DNA of 64,000 nt from Aliidiomarina soli (GCF_003986975.1 NZ_PIPO01000007.1:101890-165889), one strand, 5' to 3'. Counted from the first letter of the stretch, positions 25,729 to 35,406 are shown. Notes: generated by a model not told the origin, from the sequence alone. Made by a program: numbers and translations.

Positions 25729-27621
25729 ATGAAAAGAAATCCAACTATGATAAAAAAATTACCTCTCGCCTCTGCGATTGCTATGGCACTCGCATTGCCA
25801 GCCCAAGCTGTTGAATTTGATCTCGGCCGTTACAATGTGCGTGTCGATTCAACCTTATCCATTGGTGCCACGATGCGCACTGAAGATCCAGACATGCGGG
25901 TTATCCACCCGGGTAACATGGCTGGAGGTGAAGGCCAGTCGGGGGTTGCCGACGACGGTAACCTGAATTTCGAGAAAGGTGACCTGACATCTTTGGTTTT
26001 CCGTGGCATCCACGACGTCGCAGTCGACGGTGGTAATCATGGCTTCTTTGTTCGTTTTAACTACTGGTATGACGATATTCTGAAAAACGAAAACGTCTAT
26101 CATGGTCACGCCGCAACGAATTACTACCCAGATGCACGTCTGAACACCAACGCATTTGATGACTACTCAGCTGGCAGCGGTCTTAATTTGCTGGATGCGT
26201 TTTTCTACACTGGTTTTGACCTTGGTCAGATGCCGGTTGATTTACGTATTGGTCGTCAGGTTCTGAGCTGGGGTGAAAGCACCTTTATTCAGAACGGTAT
26301 TAATTCCATCAACCCTGCCGATGTCAACGCGGTCCGTCGCCCTGGCGCCGAAGTTCGTGAAGCCTTGTTGCCGATTGGTATGGTCTCCGCGTCTATCGGC
26401 CTGAATGCCGGATGGAGTCTGGATGCCTTTACTGCCTTTGAGTGGGACAACACCAAGCTGGATGGGTGTGGTAGCTTCTTCTCTACGGTCGACATTATCG
26501 GTGGGCCAGGCTGCGATAAAGTAACCCTGAACCCGCAAATTGCACCGGGTCGCTTCCTTAGCGATCAGGAGTCTGTAGAAGCAGGCGCTTACATCACCCG
26601 TGCCGCTGATCGTGACGCAAGTGACAGCGGCCAGTATGGTTTAGCGGCGCGTTATTACTCGACCGCGCTTGATACTGAATTCGGTTTCTTCTTTATCAAT
26701 GTACACAATACACAGCCGATTATTTCAGCTTATGACTGGGATACGCTGGCATGGGACACCGCTACTGAAACCGCGCCTAGCGGTTGGCAGACAGGTGATA
26801 TCAGCACAGCAAACGTAGCTGCTATTGGTCCTCAATATTTTGTTGAGTGGCCGGAAGATAACCAAATTTTCGGTACCAGTTTCAGTACGACGCTGGGTGC
26901 ATGGTCATGGTCCGGTGAAGTAAGCTATCGCCCAAATCAGGCGGTGCAAATCAATACTACCGAGATCCTCACAGCAGGTTTACAACCGGCAGCACCAAGT
27001 AGTTTCAGAAGCCGTATTACAGAAGCTCGTGGCGGTGATGTTGATGCACCAGTCGGTGCTTATGCACGTGGTTATGAAGAGCTTGAGGTGTATCAGGCAC
27101 AAATGACCTTTGTGAACTTCTTTGACCGCCTGTGGGGCTCTCAACGGATGACCTTTATTGGCGAAGTTGGTGCCAACTATGTCGCTGATTTACCAGGCCT
27201 GGATGAACAGCGTTTCGGTCGCAACCCAGTCTACGGTAAATGCCTGACATCACAGGACCAGGCAACTATTGCACAGTTGCAGGGTAATCCGGGAGCAAGT
27301 GCCGGGGACTTCAACGACCAGAACTGTGAAGGTTTTGTCACTGACCTGTCGTTCGGTTATCGTGCACGCTTCGTGTTTGAATACGCCAACGTATACAAGG
27401 GCTGGAACCTGAATCCAACACTGGTATTTAACCACGACGTTCATGGCTATTCACCGAACCCTAACTTCATTGAAGGGCGCGTGAATGTAGGTCTGTTGAT
27501 GGATGCGAGCTACCAGAGCAAATATCGCCTGTCGTTAGCGTACAACCATTACACAGGCGCTGATTACGATCCTGCACAGGACCGTAACCACGTCGGTGTA
27601 AACTTCGCGTACTCGTTCTAA
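25729..27621 (+). CDS. DUF1302 family outer-membrane protein
   Basis: A 630-residue exported protein. After a signal peptide (about 1-27, ending LALPAQA) comes a beta-rich body with many aromatic strand ends and a C-terminal Phe (GVNFAYSF), as in outer-membrane barrels. It fits DUF1302: FDLGRYNVRVDSTLSIGA, FDLGQMPVDLRIGRQVLSWG, GINSINPADVNAVRRPGAE. These proteins occur in proteobacteria growing on hydrophobic or aromatic compounds, often beside DUF1329 lipoproteins and RND transporters, which are absent here. The start is uncertain: a GTG at 25717, ATG at 25729 (chosen, AGGTGG 8 bases upstream) and ATG at 25747 are all in frame. Confidence 0.82.
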   Translation: MKRNPTMIKKLPLASAIAMALALPAQAVEFDLGRYNVRVDSTLSIGATMRTEDPDMRVIHPGNMAGGEGQSGVADDGNLNFEKGDLTSLVFRGIHDVAVDGGNHGFFVRFNYWYDDILKNENVYHGHAATNYYPDARLNTNAFDDYSAGSGLNLLDAFFYTGFDLGQMPVDLRIGRQVLSWGESTFIQNGINSINPADVNAVRRPGAEVREALLPIGMVSASIGLNAGWSLDAFTAFEWDNTKLDGCGSFFSTVDIIGGPGCDKVTLNPQIAPGRFLSDQESVEAGAYITRAADRDASDSGQYGLAARYYSTALDTEFGFFFINVHNTQPIISAYDWDTLAWDTATETAPSGWQTGDISTANVAAIGPQYFVEWPEDNQIFGTSFSTTLGAWSWSGEVSYRPNQAVQINTTEILTAGLQPAAPSSFRSRITEARGGDVDAPVGAYARGYEELEVYQAQMTFVNFFDRLWGSQRMTFIGEVGANYVADLPGLDEQRFGRNPVYGKCLTSQDQATIAQLQGNPGASAGDFNDQNCEGFVTDLSFGYRARFVFEYANVYKGWNLNPTLVFNHDVHGYSPNPNFIEGRVNVGLLMDASYQSKYRLSLAYNHYTGADYDPAQDRNHVGVNFAYSF

Positions 27622-27694
27622 CTGGAACGGGACACGAAAACGACCAAAGGGTTTAAAGCAGGGGCAGATGCCCGGCTAACACCTTGAATATGTT

Positions 27695-27721
27695 AAAAAG
27701 CCAGCTTATGCTGGCTTTTTT
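27695..27721 (+). terminator. Intrinsic terminator after the DUF1302 gene
   Basis: AAAAAGCCAGC, a TTAT loop and GCTGGCTTTTTT form an 11-bp stem followed by a T-run, 73 bases after the stop codon. Confidence 0.9.
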
Positions 27722-27757
27722 GTTGGATTCAATCTGATCGATTGATAGGGGCATGGT

Positions 27758-29818
27758 ATGAAACCAGGTTTAAATTATTTACTGACGGCGTCGGCAGCTC
27801 TGGCAGCGTTCGCATGGCCGGCGTCTGCAGCGGAGAGTGAGGTTAACCCACTGCAGTATGACGATGTCTTCGCGCTGGAGCTGGCAGCCGATCCGCAGGT
27901 CCATGCCAATGGCAATCACGTGGTCTTTGTTCGGCGCAGCATGGACCGCCAGACAGACCGCATGGTGGGACGTTTGTGGCAGGTGGCTACTGACGGTTCA
28001 AACCTGCGTCCGCTGACCTCAGGAGAGGGCAATGAAAGTAGTCCACGCTGGTCACCAGACTTCGAACGGCTGGCTTATGTGTCTGATCAAAGTGGCAGTC
28101 AGCAAATCCATATTCGCTGGCAGGACAGCGGACATACCTCGCTGGTCTCCACGCTTCCGTTTAGCCCGGGTAGCCTGAGCTGGTCCCCGGACGGCGAGTG
28201 GTTTGCCTTTACCATGTTTACCCCTGAGTCACGCCAGGCCCCGGTGCAACTTCCGGGCAAGCCAGCAGGCGCAGAATGGGCTGAGGCCCCGACCTATATT
28301 GACAGTGTCCAGTACCGCCGCGATGGCGCTGGCTATTCACCGCAGGGGAACTCCCATCTGTACGTGATGCCCGTCGAAGGGGGGACACCTCGGCAGTTGA
28401 CCGAGGGCGACTATGATGTGCGTGGAACGATAAGCTGGAGCCATGACGGTGAGGCTATTTATTACAGTGCTAATAAAAACGAAAACCCAGTCGCAGAACC
28501 AGTTAACTCGGATATTTATCGGGTCGAAGTCGATTCGGCAGAAGTGCAGCGTATAACCAATACCAATGGTCCGGCAAGCGAGCCAAAAGTGTCGCCTGGT
28601 GGCCGTCAGATAGCCTTTGTCGGTTATCAAGACCGTCAGTTGGCGCATCAGGCAAACCGCCTGTACGTAATGAATACGGATGGTTCTGAGATCCGTAATC
28701 TGACCGAAGATCTCGACCGCAGTGTGAGTAGCTTTGAGTGGGCCCGCGATGGCCGTGGTATTTACTTTAGCTATGATGACGAGGGTGAAGGTCATTTGGC
28801 TCTGCATACGTTACGCGGTGTTGCTGAAACCCTGACCGATGGTGTAGGCGGCCTGTCTTATAGTCGCCCGTACACTGGTGGTCAGTTCTCGGTCGCCGAC
28901 AATGGCAAACTTGTATTTACCCAAATGGCAAGTAACCGTCCTGCCGAACTCGCCTTCCTGGAGGGCAGTCAGACCCGCCCGATTACTCAGCTTAACCGCG
29001 ATTTCCTTAGTGCATTCAGCGTCGGTGAGGTGGAGGAGTTTTGGCTTGAATCGTCGGTAGACGACACCCGGATTCAGGGCTGGATCATGTATCCGCCAGG
29101 TTTTGATGAAAGCAAACAGTACCCAATGATTCTTGAGATCCACGGCGGTCCGCATGCGGCTTATGGCCCTGTGTTCGCGATGGAGCTGCAGCTGATGGCG
29201 GCGCAAGGCTATGTGGTGGTGTACACCAATCCACGCGGCAGTACTAGCTACGGCGAAGACTTTGCCAATCTGATCCATCATAACTACCCAAGCAATGACT
29301 ACGATGATTTGATGGATGCGGTTGATTTGGTGGTCTCGCGCGGCTTTGTTGATGAAGAGGAACTCTTTATCATGGGTGGCAGTGGTGGGGGCGTACTGAC
29401 CTCATGGAGTATCGCTCATACTGATCGCTTTGCTGCGGCTATGGTGGTGAACCCGGTTATAAACTGGATTAGCTTTACCTTAACTGCAGATATGTACCCC
29501 TACTTTAGCCAGTACTGGTTCCCCGGTTTGCCATGGGACAATGTTGAACACTATATGGAGTATTCACCGATTAGCCATGTCGGCAAGGTCAATACGCCGG
29601 TCCTGTTATTCACAGGAGAGTCGGATCACCGCACTCCAATCAGTGAAACGGAGCAATATTATCAGGCTCTCAAACTACGTGGGGTGGAATCGGCGATGGT
29701 TCGTGTTCCGGGTGCATCACATGCCTTGCACCTGCGTCCGAGTAACTTGATGGCGAAACCAGCCTATGCGGTGTACTGGTTTGATCGTTTTCGCGCTAAT
29801 GGTGGTGAAAGCAACTGA
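27758..29818 (+). CDS. Secreted S9-family prolyl oligopeptidase-like peptidase
   Basis: A 686-residue protein with a signal peptide ending at about residue 24 (AWPASAA). Residues 35-420 form a WD/TolB-like beta propeller with repeated SPxWSPDxxxxAxVS units, and 440-686 an alpha/beta-hydrolase. The catalytic triad is Ser542 in GGSGGG, Asp623 in GESDHRTP and His655 in GASHAL. The domain order fits acylaminoacyl- or dipeptidyl-peptidases (S9C). It likely acts in the periplasm on short peptides, in line with the peptide-based nutrition common in this group. Its stop overlaps the ung start by one base. Confidence 0.9.
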   Translation: MKPGLNYLLTASAALAAFAWPASAAESEVNPLQYDDVFALELAADPQVHANGNHVVFVRRSMDRQTDRMVGRLWQVATDGSNLRPLTSGEGNESSPRWSPDFERLAYVSDQSGSQQIHIRWQDSGHTSLVSTLPFSPGSLSWSPDGEWFAFTMFTPESRQAPVQLPGKPAGAEWAEAPTYIDSVQYRRDGAGYSPQGNSHLYVMPVEGGTPRQLTEGDYDVRGTISWSHDGEAIYYSANKNENPVAEPVNSDIYRVEVDSAEVQRITNTNGPASEPKVSPGGRQIAFVGYQDRQLAHQANRLYVMNTDGSEIRNLTEDLDRSVSSFEWARDGRGIYFSYDDEGEGHLALHTLRGVAETLTDGVGGLSYSRPYTGGQFSVADNGKLVFTQMASNRPAELAFLEGSQTRPITQLNRDFLSAFSVGEVEEFWLESSVDDTRIQGWIMYPPGFDESKQYPMILEIHGGPHAAYGPVFAMELQLMAAQGYVVVYTNPRGSTSYGEDFANLIHHNYPSNDYDDLMDAVDLVVSRGFVDEEELFIMGGSGGGVLTSWSIAHTDRFAAAMVVNPVINWISFTLTADMYPYFSQYWFPGLPWDNVEHYMEYSPISHVGKVNTPVLLFTGESDHRTPISETEQYYQALKLRGVESAMVRVPGASHALHLRPSNLMAKPAYAVYWFDRFRANGGESN

Positions 29819-30573
29819 TGCAAATGGCGGACCTGACCTGCCCGGTTTGGCAGTCACTGCTGGCTGACGAAGCGGAGCAGGCCTACTTCCAGACCCTGAG
29901 TGAAAAAGTGGACCAGGCCAGACGTGGTCCACTACCGGTTTATCCACCGTCAGCTGAGGTCTTTCGGGCGTTTCAGTTGACCCCCTATGCCAAGGTCAAG
30001 GTGGTCATTCTGGGGCAGGATCCGTATCACCAGCCTGGCCAGGCTCAGGGATTGTCATTTTCGGTGCCAGCAGACGTCAGGCTGCCACCGTCACTGCGCA
30101 ATATATACAAGGCGCTGGCTTTGGATATTGAAGGCTTCGAAGCGCCATTGCAGGGCGATTTGAGCAGTTGGGCGGAACAGGGTGTGTTACTGCTGAATAC
30201 GGTACTGACAGTGACTGAAGGCCAGCCTCATGCTCATGCAAAATGGGGGTGGGAGCAATTTACCGGGCAGGTATTGCGCTGCCTCAACGAGCACCCGCAA
30301 CCTCTGGTGTTTTTATTGTGGGGTAAACACGCGCAGACTGCGGCCGCGGTGATTACTGACTCACGTCATCTAAAATTAAGCAGCGTACACCCGTCACCGT
30401 TATCGGCACATCGCGGGTTTTTTCAGTGTGGCCACTTTAGCCAGAGTAACCAATTTCTGCTGCAACAGGGAAGAGACGCTGTGGACTGGTGCAGCGTTAT
30501 GCGGCCATCACCGGATCAGCAGCCTGCTGACCCAGGGCAAAAACAATCACGCCAGCAAAAGCTGGCGTGGTAA
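29818..30573 (+). CDS. ung: Uracil-DNA glycosylase Ung
   Basis: A 251-residue family 1 uracil-DNA glycosylase. The water-activating loop GQDPYHQPGQAQGLSFSV, the LLLNTVLTV strand and the leucine loop SSVHPSPLSAHRGFFQCGHFS are complete. It excises uracil from DNA in base-excision repair. The C-terminus carries about 20 Gln-rich extra residues. Two possible start ATGs lie three codons apart; the first overlaps the peptidase stop. A short hairpin (30548-30569) covers the last codons but lacks a T-run. Confidence 0.95.
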   Translation: MQMADLTCPVWQSLLADEAEQAYFQTLSEKVDQARRGPLPVYPPSAEVFRAFQLTPYAKVKVVILGQDPYHQPGQAQGLSFSVPADVRLPPSLRNIYKALALDIEGFEAPLQGDLSSWAEQGVLLLNTVLTVTEGQPHAHAKWGWEQFTGQVLRCLNEHPQPLVFLLWGKHAQTAAAVITDSRHLKLSSVHPSPLSAHRGFFQCGHFSQSNQFLLQQGRDAVDWCSVMRPSPDQQPADPGQKQSRQQKLAW

Positions 30574-30601
30574 GTTTTAATGTTTGAGTTTTTAACAACT
30601 A

Positions 30602-30772
30602 CTAGAGTTCAAGCTCTTCGAGCTCGCAATCGAAGCAGTAGTCGATGTCCATCAACTCTTTGCGTAAGCTATGACGTTCTTTCAACGCTTCGATTTCACG
30701 CCATTTGCGCTTGTTCGCACGAGACTTACTGGTTTTTTCAGTGACGTTTTTTAGTTCTTCTGAATGGTCCAC
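30602..30772 (-). CDS. Small DUF3545-like protein (56 aa)
   Basis: A 56-residue protein read from a GTG with GGGGGT upstream. It starts MDHSEELKNVTEKTSKSRAN, has a basic core (NKRKWREIEALKERHSLRKEL) and an acidic end with two Cys (DIDYCFDCELEELEL). The charge pattern and the W-R-E-I-E-A core match DUF3545, a small family of Alteromonadales and Vibrionales of unknown function. It occupies most of the otherwise empty 30574-30930 interval, whose rest is AT-rich and probably its promoter. Confidence 0.72.
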   Translation of the reverse strand: MDHSEELKNVTEKTSKSRANKRKWREIEALKERHSLRKELMDIDYCFDCELEELEL

Positions 30773-30930
30773 TGGGCACCCCCTTTGTCTAACGAATCAT
30801 TAACAAAATGCTAACGTATTAACCTTTTACCACATCTGAGCCTATTGTAAAACTCTTTTGTTGCAGAATTATTAACATATCTCGTAGTGCAGGTGCGGGA
30901 GGGTACAACTGATAGTCGTCTACAGATATG

Positions 30931-30954
30931 AAAAAGCCCAGCACTGGGCTGGGC
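30931..30954 (-). terminator. Intrinsic terminator after suhB
   Basis: On the minus strand GCCCAGC, a 5-base loop, GCTGGGC and TTTTT form a 7-bp GC-rich stem plus T-run, 37 bases beyond the suhB stop. Confidence 0.85.
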
Positions 30955-30990
30955 TTGCGTGGTTGGCGCGGTATTTTAAACGCAGATTTA

Positions 30991-31794
30991 CTATTTGCGC
31001 AGGCTGGCAGGCAGCAGTGTACGCATTTGGGTAACCATCATTTGCAATACTTTTGGGCTAGCCGCAACAATGTTACCGGAGGTTTCGTGATTCATCCCTC
31101 CAGCAAAGTCGCTGACCATGCCACCCGCTTCGCGAACTAATAATTGACCAGCCATCAGATCCCAGGGTTTCAGGCCTGCTTCCCAATAGCCGTCGTATCG
31201 TCCGGCGGCTACATAGGCTAAATCGAGCGCTGCAGACCCCATGCGACGGACGTCTGCCGCCTGTTCGAAGAATTTAGTGAACACCGCCTGGTACTCCGGC
31301 AGAATATGCCTCATGCGGAAGGGGAAGCCTGTGGCGAGAATAGTGCCGTCCAGATCTTTGTTTTTGCCGGTGCGAATGCGGTAGCCATTGAGCTGAGCAC
31401 CGGCACCACGGCTTGCACTAAAGAGTTCATCACGCACCGGATCGAAAACCACGGCTTGCTGTACCTGACCTTTGACGACCAGCGCTATAGAGATACAAAA
31501 ATGAGGGATTCCACGCATGAAGTTAGTCGTGCCATCGATGGGATCGATGACCCAAAGGTAATCACTGTCACTACCCTGTTGGTCGCCAGACTCTTCAGCC
31601 TGAATACTGTGGTTGGGGTAGGACTTGCGAATGGTATCAATAATGACGCTCTCCGCCGCTTTGTCGATATGAGTGACGAAATCGTGTTGGCCTTTGCCTT
31701 CAATGATCAGCTTTTCGCCCTGAGCCACTGATTTCATGACTACTTTTCCGGCCGCGCGCGCAGCGCGCACCGCGATATTAAGCATCGGATGCAT
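30991..31794 (-). CDS. suhB: Inositol-1-monophosphatase / Nus factor SuhB
   Basis: A 267-residue protein, the same length as E. coli SuhB. The Mg-binding motifs are E-E-S (QAEESGDQ), WVIDPIDGTTNF and WDLMAGQLLVREAGG. Besides phosphatase activity, SuhB is part of the rRNA antitermination complex in E. coli. ATG at 31794 is chosen by family start (MHPMLNIAVRAAR) and an AAGG upstream; a longer frame exists but shadows the intergenic region. It is divergent from trmJ, as in many gammaproteobacteria. Confidence 0.95.
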   Translation of the reverse strand: MHPMLNIAVRAARAAGKVVMKSVAQGEKLIIEGKGQHDFVTHIDKAAESVIIDTIRKSYPNHSIQAEESGDQQGSDSDYLWVIDPIDGTTNFMRGIPHFCISIALVVKGQVQQAVVFDPVRDELFSASRGAGAQLNGYRIRTGKNKDLDGTILATGFPFRMRHILPEYQAVFTKFFEQAADVRRMGSAALDLAYVAAGRYDGYWEAGLKPWDLMAGQLLVREAGGMVSDFAGGMNHETSGNIVAASPKVLQMMVTQMRTLLPASLRK

Positions 31795-31989
31795 GGTGAT
31801 TACCTTTTGGTTGCTAAAGAACGTGAGCATTTTTTCATCAAAAAACGCCGGCGCATTATACGTGATGCAGCACCCAACGTAAACCGAATATGACCGAAAG
31901 GGCGGCCCTGTGTTAGAATCCAGGTCTCTTTTTTGTAGACTCTCATGGACCAATCCCGTGGGAGCGAACCCCAGGTTTGTGAGATCGTC

Positions 31990-32745
31990 ATGTCAGCCGC
32001 AATTTTAGACAATTTACGCATTGTGCTTGTTAACACGTCCCATCAGGGCAACATTGGCTCTGCCGCCCGTGCCATGAAGACCATGGGCCTTTCCGAGTTG
32101 GTTCTGGTCGACCCGGTGGAAGCGCCACAAAGTCACGCCTCGGCGTTGGCCGCTGGTGCAACCGATATTCTGGCTCAGGCACGTACCGTTCCGACCTTGC
32201 AGGAAGCGATTGCGGACTGCCACTTGGTCTTAGCGACCAGTGCCCGCTCACGCACACTCGACTGGCCGATGCTGGACCCACGAGAAGCGGGGAAGCAGGC
32301 GGTGCAGGAAGCCGCTCGCGGCAGAGTCGCGCTGGTCTTTGGGCGTGAAAATAGCGGCCTGACCAATGAGGAACTGCAGCTTAGTCAGTACCATGTACAT
32401 ATTCCGGCGAACCCTGATTACAGTTCATTGAATCTGGCGATGGCTGTGCAGACACTCAGCTATGAAGTGCGCATGGCCTGGCTGGCCAGTGAGAACGAGC
32501 AGCAGGACGTGCAACAGGAGCCATCTACGTACCCACGGGGCGACGATCTCGAGCGTTTCTACCAGCATTTAGAGCAAAGTCTGACGCAGTCCGGCTTTAT
32601 TGTCCGCCAGCATCCCGGGCTGGTCATGAATAAGTTACGTCGGTTATTTAACCGGGCACGGCCCGATGAGAACGAACTGAACATCTTACGTGGCATTTTG
32701 TCGACCTATGACAAACGTATGCTAAGTGATAAAACCAAAGGTTAG
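31990..32745 (+). CDS. trmJ: tRNA (cytidine/uridine-32-2'-O)-methyltransferase TrmJ
   Basis: A 251-residue SPOUT methyltransferase for Nm32 of tRNA. The knot motifs are [37 protein letters not shown] and [21 protein letters not shown]. The start ATG at 31990 ([14 protein letters not shown]) fits the family; a frame 15 codons longer is not conserved. iscS follows after 3 bases; the regulator iscR that normally lies between them is missing. Confidence 0.94.
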   Translation: MSAAILDNLRIVLVNTSHQGNIGSAARAMKTMGLSELVLVDPVEAPQSHASALAAGATDILAQARTVPTLQEAIADCHLVLATSARSRTLDWPMLDPREAGKQAVQEAARGRVALVFGRENSGLTNEELQLSQYHVHIPANPDYSSLNLAMAVQTLSYEVRMAWLASENEQQDVQQEPSTYPRGDDLERFYQHLEQSLTQSGFIVRQHPGLVMNKLRRLFNRARPDENELNILRGILSTYDKRMLSDKTKG

Positions 32746-32748
32746 ATA

Positions 32749-33924
32749 ATGAAAACGCCCTTATACTTTGACTATGCAGCGACTACACCGATGGACCCTG
32801 AAGTGGCCGCAACCCTATGCCGCTATTTGACTGCCGATGGTGTTTTCGGTAACCCGGCCTCGCGCTCGCACCGCTTTGGCTGGCAGGCGGAAGAGGCGGT
32901 AGACGCGGCGCGCGAAGATCTTGCCGATTTAATCAATGCGGATCCGCGCGAAATCGTTTTCACCAGCGGCGCAACTGAGTCGAACAACTTGGCTATTAAA
33001 GGGGCGGTTGAACATCTGCAGCGACAGGGTGGTCATGATCCTTTGCATGTGGTGACCCTGAAGACCGAACATAAAGCGGTGCTGGATACCTGCAATGATC
33101 TGCAGCAGCGAGGGGTTGAAGTAACCTGTCTGGATGTGCAGCACAACGGTCTGCTTGATTTGGCTGCGTTGGAGCAGGCACTGCAACGGCCAACGGCTTT
33201 GGTCAGTGTGATGCACGTCAATAATGAAACCGGCGTGGTGCAGGATATTGCAGCCATTGCAGCGCTGTGTCACCGCAGTGGTGCACTGTTGCATGTCGAT
33301 GCGGCGCAAAGTGTCGCTAAGCTAAAGGTCGACGTGCGCGCGCTAGATGTCGATCTGTTATCTATATCGGGCCATAAAATGTACGGCCCGAAAGGGATAG
33401 GTGCACTTTTTGTACGTCGTAGCCCGAGGGTCATGCTGCATGCCCAAATCCACGGCGGTGGGCACGAGCGGGGGATGCGTTCAGGTACCCTGGCGACCCA
33501 CCAGATTGCGGCATTCGGCAAGGCAGCGGCTATTGCGCAGGCTGGACTTGCAGATGAATCGGCACGCATTGAAAGGCTGCGGGAGCAATTGTACAACGGA
33601 CTGTGCGCTATTGGTGAGGTCACTTTGAATGGCCACCCGACTCAGCGCGTTGGCGGTATTATGAATCTACAGTTTGCCAAGGTGGATGGCGAAATGTTGC
33701 TGATGGCACTGAAAGACCTGGCGGTGTCGACTGGATCGGCCTGTAATTCTGCCAGCGTCGACCCGTCGTTCGTGTTAACCGCAATGGGGCTGGACCGGGA
33801 TCAGGCTCACCGTTCGATCCGCTTCAGTGTCGGTCGCTTTACGACGGAAGACGAAGTTGCTCAGTGTATTGAGGTGGTCAGTGAGGCAGTGACCCGGCTG
33901 CGTAAGCAACCGAGCCCCTGGTAA
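32749..33924 (+). CDS. iscS: Cysteine desulfurase IscS
   Basis: A 391-residue class I cysteine desulfurase. It opens [17 protein letters not shown], binds PLP through Lys210 in [10 protein letters not shown] and has the mobile active Cys332 in [14 protein letters not shown]. It supplies persulfide sulfur for Fe-S clusters, thiolated tRNA and cofactors. The length and Cys-loop sequence say IscS rather than SufS/CsdA, which have a shorter loop. The usual neighbours iscR, iscU, iscA, hscB, hscA and fdx are all absent; the next gene is msrA on the other strand. The C-terminus (KQPSPW) differs from the IscU-docking tail of E. coli IscS. Confidence 0.92.
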   Translation: MKTPLYFDYAATTPMDPEVAATLCRYLTADGVFGNPASRSHRFGWQAEEAVDAAREDLADLINADPREIVFTSGATESNNLAIKGAVEHLQRQGGHDPLHVVTLKTEHKAVLDTCNDLQQRGVEVTCLDVQHNGLLDLAALEQALQRPTALVSVMHVNNETGVVQDIAAIAALCHRSGALLHVDAAQSVAKLKVDVRALDVDLLSISGHKMYGPKGIGALFVRRSPRVMLHAQIHGGGHERGMRSGTLATHQIAAFGKAAAIAQAGLADESARIERLREQLYNGLCAIGEVTLNGHPTQRVGGIMNLQFAKVDGEMLLMALKDLAVSTGSACNSASVDPSFVLTAMGLDRDQAHRSIRFSVGRFTTEDEVAQCIEVVSEAVTRLRKQPSPW

Positions 33925-33957
33925 GCAAGTTGGCGTTAGAGCCAGCGTTGACCTGAT

Positions 33958-34548
33958 TTAGGCAGACGCCGAGTCTGGTTGTTTCAGGCGTTTAGCGAAC
34001 GTTTGCTTGAATTTCGCCAGTTTCGGACCGACTACCATCGCGCAGTATGGTTGCTGCGGGTTGTTAGCGTAATAATCCTTGTGGTATTGCTCGGCCGGAT
34101 AGTAAACCGGCAACGGTGCGACCTCAGTAACCACCGGGTCCGGCCAGGTTTGGTCGGCACCCATTTCAGCAATAATCGCTTCTGCTTCGCTACGCTGTTG
34201 CTGATCATGAACAAATATCACTGACCGGTACTGAGTACCAATATCGTTACCCTGACGGTTCAGTTGGGTTGGATCATGTAGGGCAAAAAAGATCTCAAGC
34301 AATTCCCGATAACTAATTTGATTCGGGTTGTAGCTCAGGCGAACGACTTCTGCATGGCCTGAGTCGCCATTGCAAACCTGCTGGTAGCTTGGGTTTTCAA
34401 TGTGGCCGCCGGCGTATCCTGATTCCGCATCAATAATGCCCTGAACTTCTTTAAACGCAGATTCAATGCACCAAAAGCAGCCGCCACCAAGCGTGGCATG
34501 AGCCAGTTCCGGGGTGTCACTGGAATTACTGGAAACTAGATCGGTCAT
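33958..34548 (-). CDS. msrA: Peptide methionine (S)-S-oxide reductase MsrA
   Basis: A 196-residue MsrA with the active-site motif GGGCFWC, SGYAGGHIENPSYQQVC, GHAEVVRL and FFALHDPTQLNRQGNDIGTQ (first 20 residues given), followed by the substrate-binding YRSVIF strand. It reduces methionine-S-sulfoxide in proteins and free Met. The ATG at 34548 has GGAG 8 bases upstream. It lies in the position normally filled by the isc genes, facing iscS. Confidence 0.95.
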   Translation of the reverse strand: MTDLVSSNSSDTPELAHATLGGGCFWCIESAFKEVQGIIDAESGYAGGHIENPSYQQVCNGDSGHAEVVRLSYNPNQISYRELLEIFFALHDPTQLNRQGNDIGTQYRSVIFVHDQQQRSEAEAIIAEMGADQTWPDPVVTEVAPLPVYYPAEQYHKDYYANNPQQPYCAMVVGPKLAKFKQTFAKRLKQPDSASA

Positions 34549-34637
34549 ACGTGGAACTCCTGTTGGTTTTGGCGCGTATGTCGAAGATGTACGTTGTCGC
34601 ACATTGTCGACTGGCCACCGCTACATCACGGTGGGCG

Positions 34638-34651
34638 TATAGACGTCTATA
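34638..34651. promoter_or_regulatory. 14-bp perfect palindrome between msrA and ndk
   Basis: TATAGACGTCTATA is a perfect dyad 90 bases upstream of the msrA start and about 48 bases upstream of the ndk -35. The rest of the 251-base gap has the ndk promoter and nothing else recognisable. A dimeric regulator site is possible; none is known to me with this sequence. Confidence 0.4.
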
Positions 34652-34698
34652 TTAGATCGGTAACGACAGGATGAAAAGCCTTTTTTAAGAAAGTTTTA

Positions 34699-34728
34699 TT
34701 GGGAATTAGCGACCTATTCGCGTATAAT
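34699..34728 (+). promoter_or_regulatory. Sigma-70 promoter for ndk
   Basis: TTGGGA, an 18-base spacer and an exact TATAAT, about 70 bases before the ndk start codon. It agrees with a strong housekeeping promoter. Confidence 0.75.
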
Positions 34729-34799
34729 TCGCGCGAATTTATGAATCCAGGTGGTGCCGCGTGACGCGGGCCCTCAGCAAATCGAATTGGAGTTACAGC

Positions 34800-35231
34800 A
34801 TGGCTTTGGAACGTACCCTGTCAATCATTAAACCTGATGCAGTTGCTAAAAACGTGATCGGCGCAATCGTCAACCGTTTTGAATCTGCGGATCTGCGCAT
34901 CGTGGGTCAAAAAATGATGCACCTGAGCAAGGAACAGGCTGAAGGTTTTTATGCAGAACACAGCGAACGTCCTTTCTTTGGCGCGCTGGTTGAATTCATG
35001 ACCTCTGGTCCTATCGTAGTGATGGTACTTGAAGGTGAAGGCGCGGTACGTAAGAACCGTGAAATCATGGGTGCAACGAATCCAGCTGAAGCGGCTGCCG
35101 GTACGCTGCGTGCTGACTACGCTGAAACGATCGACGAGAACGCGGTGCATGGTTCAGACGCACCTGAGTCTGCGGCTCGTGAAATCGCTTATTTCTTCTC
35201 TGATGAAGAAGTGTGCTCACGCACTCGCTAA
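34800..35231 (+). CDS. ndk: Nucleoside-diphosphate kinase Ndk
   Basis: A 143-residue kinase starting [21 protein letters not shown]. It moves gamma-phosphate between NTPs and NDPs through the active-site His in [12 protein letters not shown]. The ATG at 34800 has GGAG at good spacing; a longer frame upstream begins inside the leader. The length equals the E. coli protein. A terminator 78 bases later separates it from rlmN. Confidence 0.96.
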   Translation: MALERTLSIIKPDAVAKNVIGAIVNRFESADLRIVGQKMMHLSKEQAEGFYAEHSERPFFGALVEFMTSGPIVVMVLEGEGAVRKNREIMGATNPAEAAAGTLRADYAETIDENAVHGSDAPESAAREIAYFFSDEEVCSRTR

Positions 35232-35309
35232 GAGTTGCCTGACCAAGCAACGTCCAGCCTGGCAGGGCGTTGCCACTTTGACAGAGAAAGGACTTCCCGT
35301 AAGGGAATT

Positions 35310-35338
35310 AAAAAGGGCGCAGCAGGGGCCCTTTTTTT
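35310..35338 (+). terminator. Intrinsic terminator after ndk
   Basis: AAAAAGGGC, a 9-base loop and GCCCTTTTT with extra T residues form a 9-bp stem and T-run before rlmN. A smaller hairpin (TTCCC GTAA GGGAA) sits just upstream. Confidence 0.85.
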
Positions 35339-35406
35339 ATAAATTTTTGTTGTAGAGATATAACTGCGACGGCAGTGACGGTTGAAGTCAAACCGCGGAG
35401 GTGCAC

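Noticed and set aside
30548..30569. Terminator at the end of ung
   Set aside because: The 9-bp hairpin lies over the last codons of ung and lacks a T-run after it.
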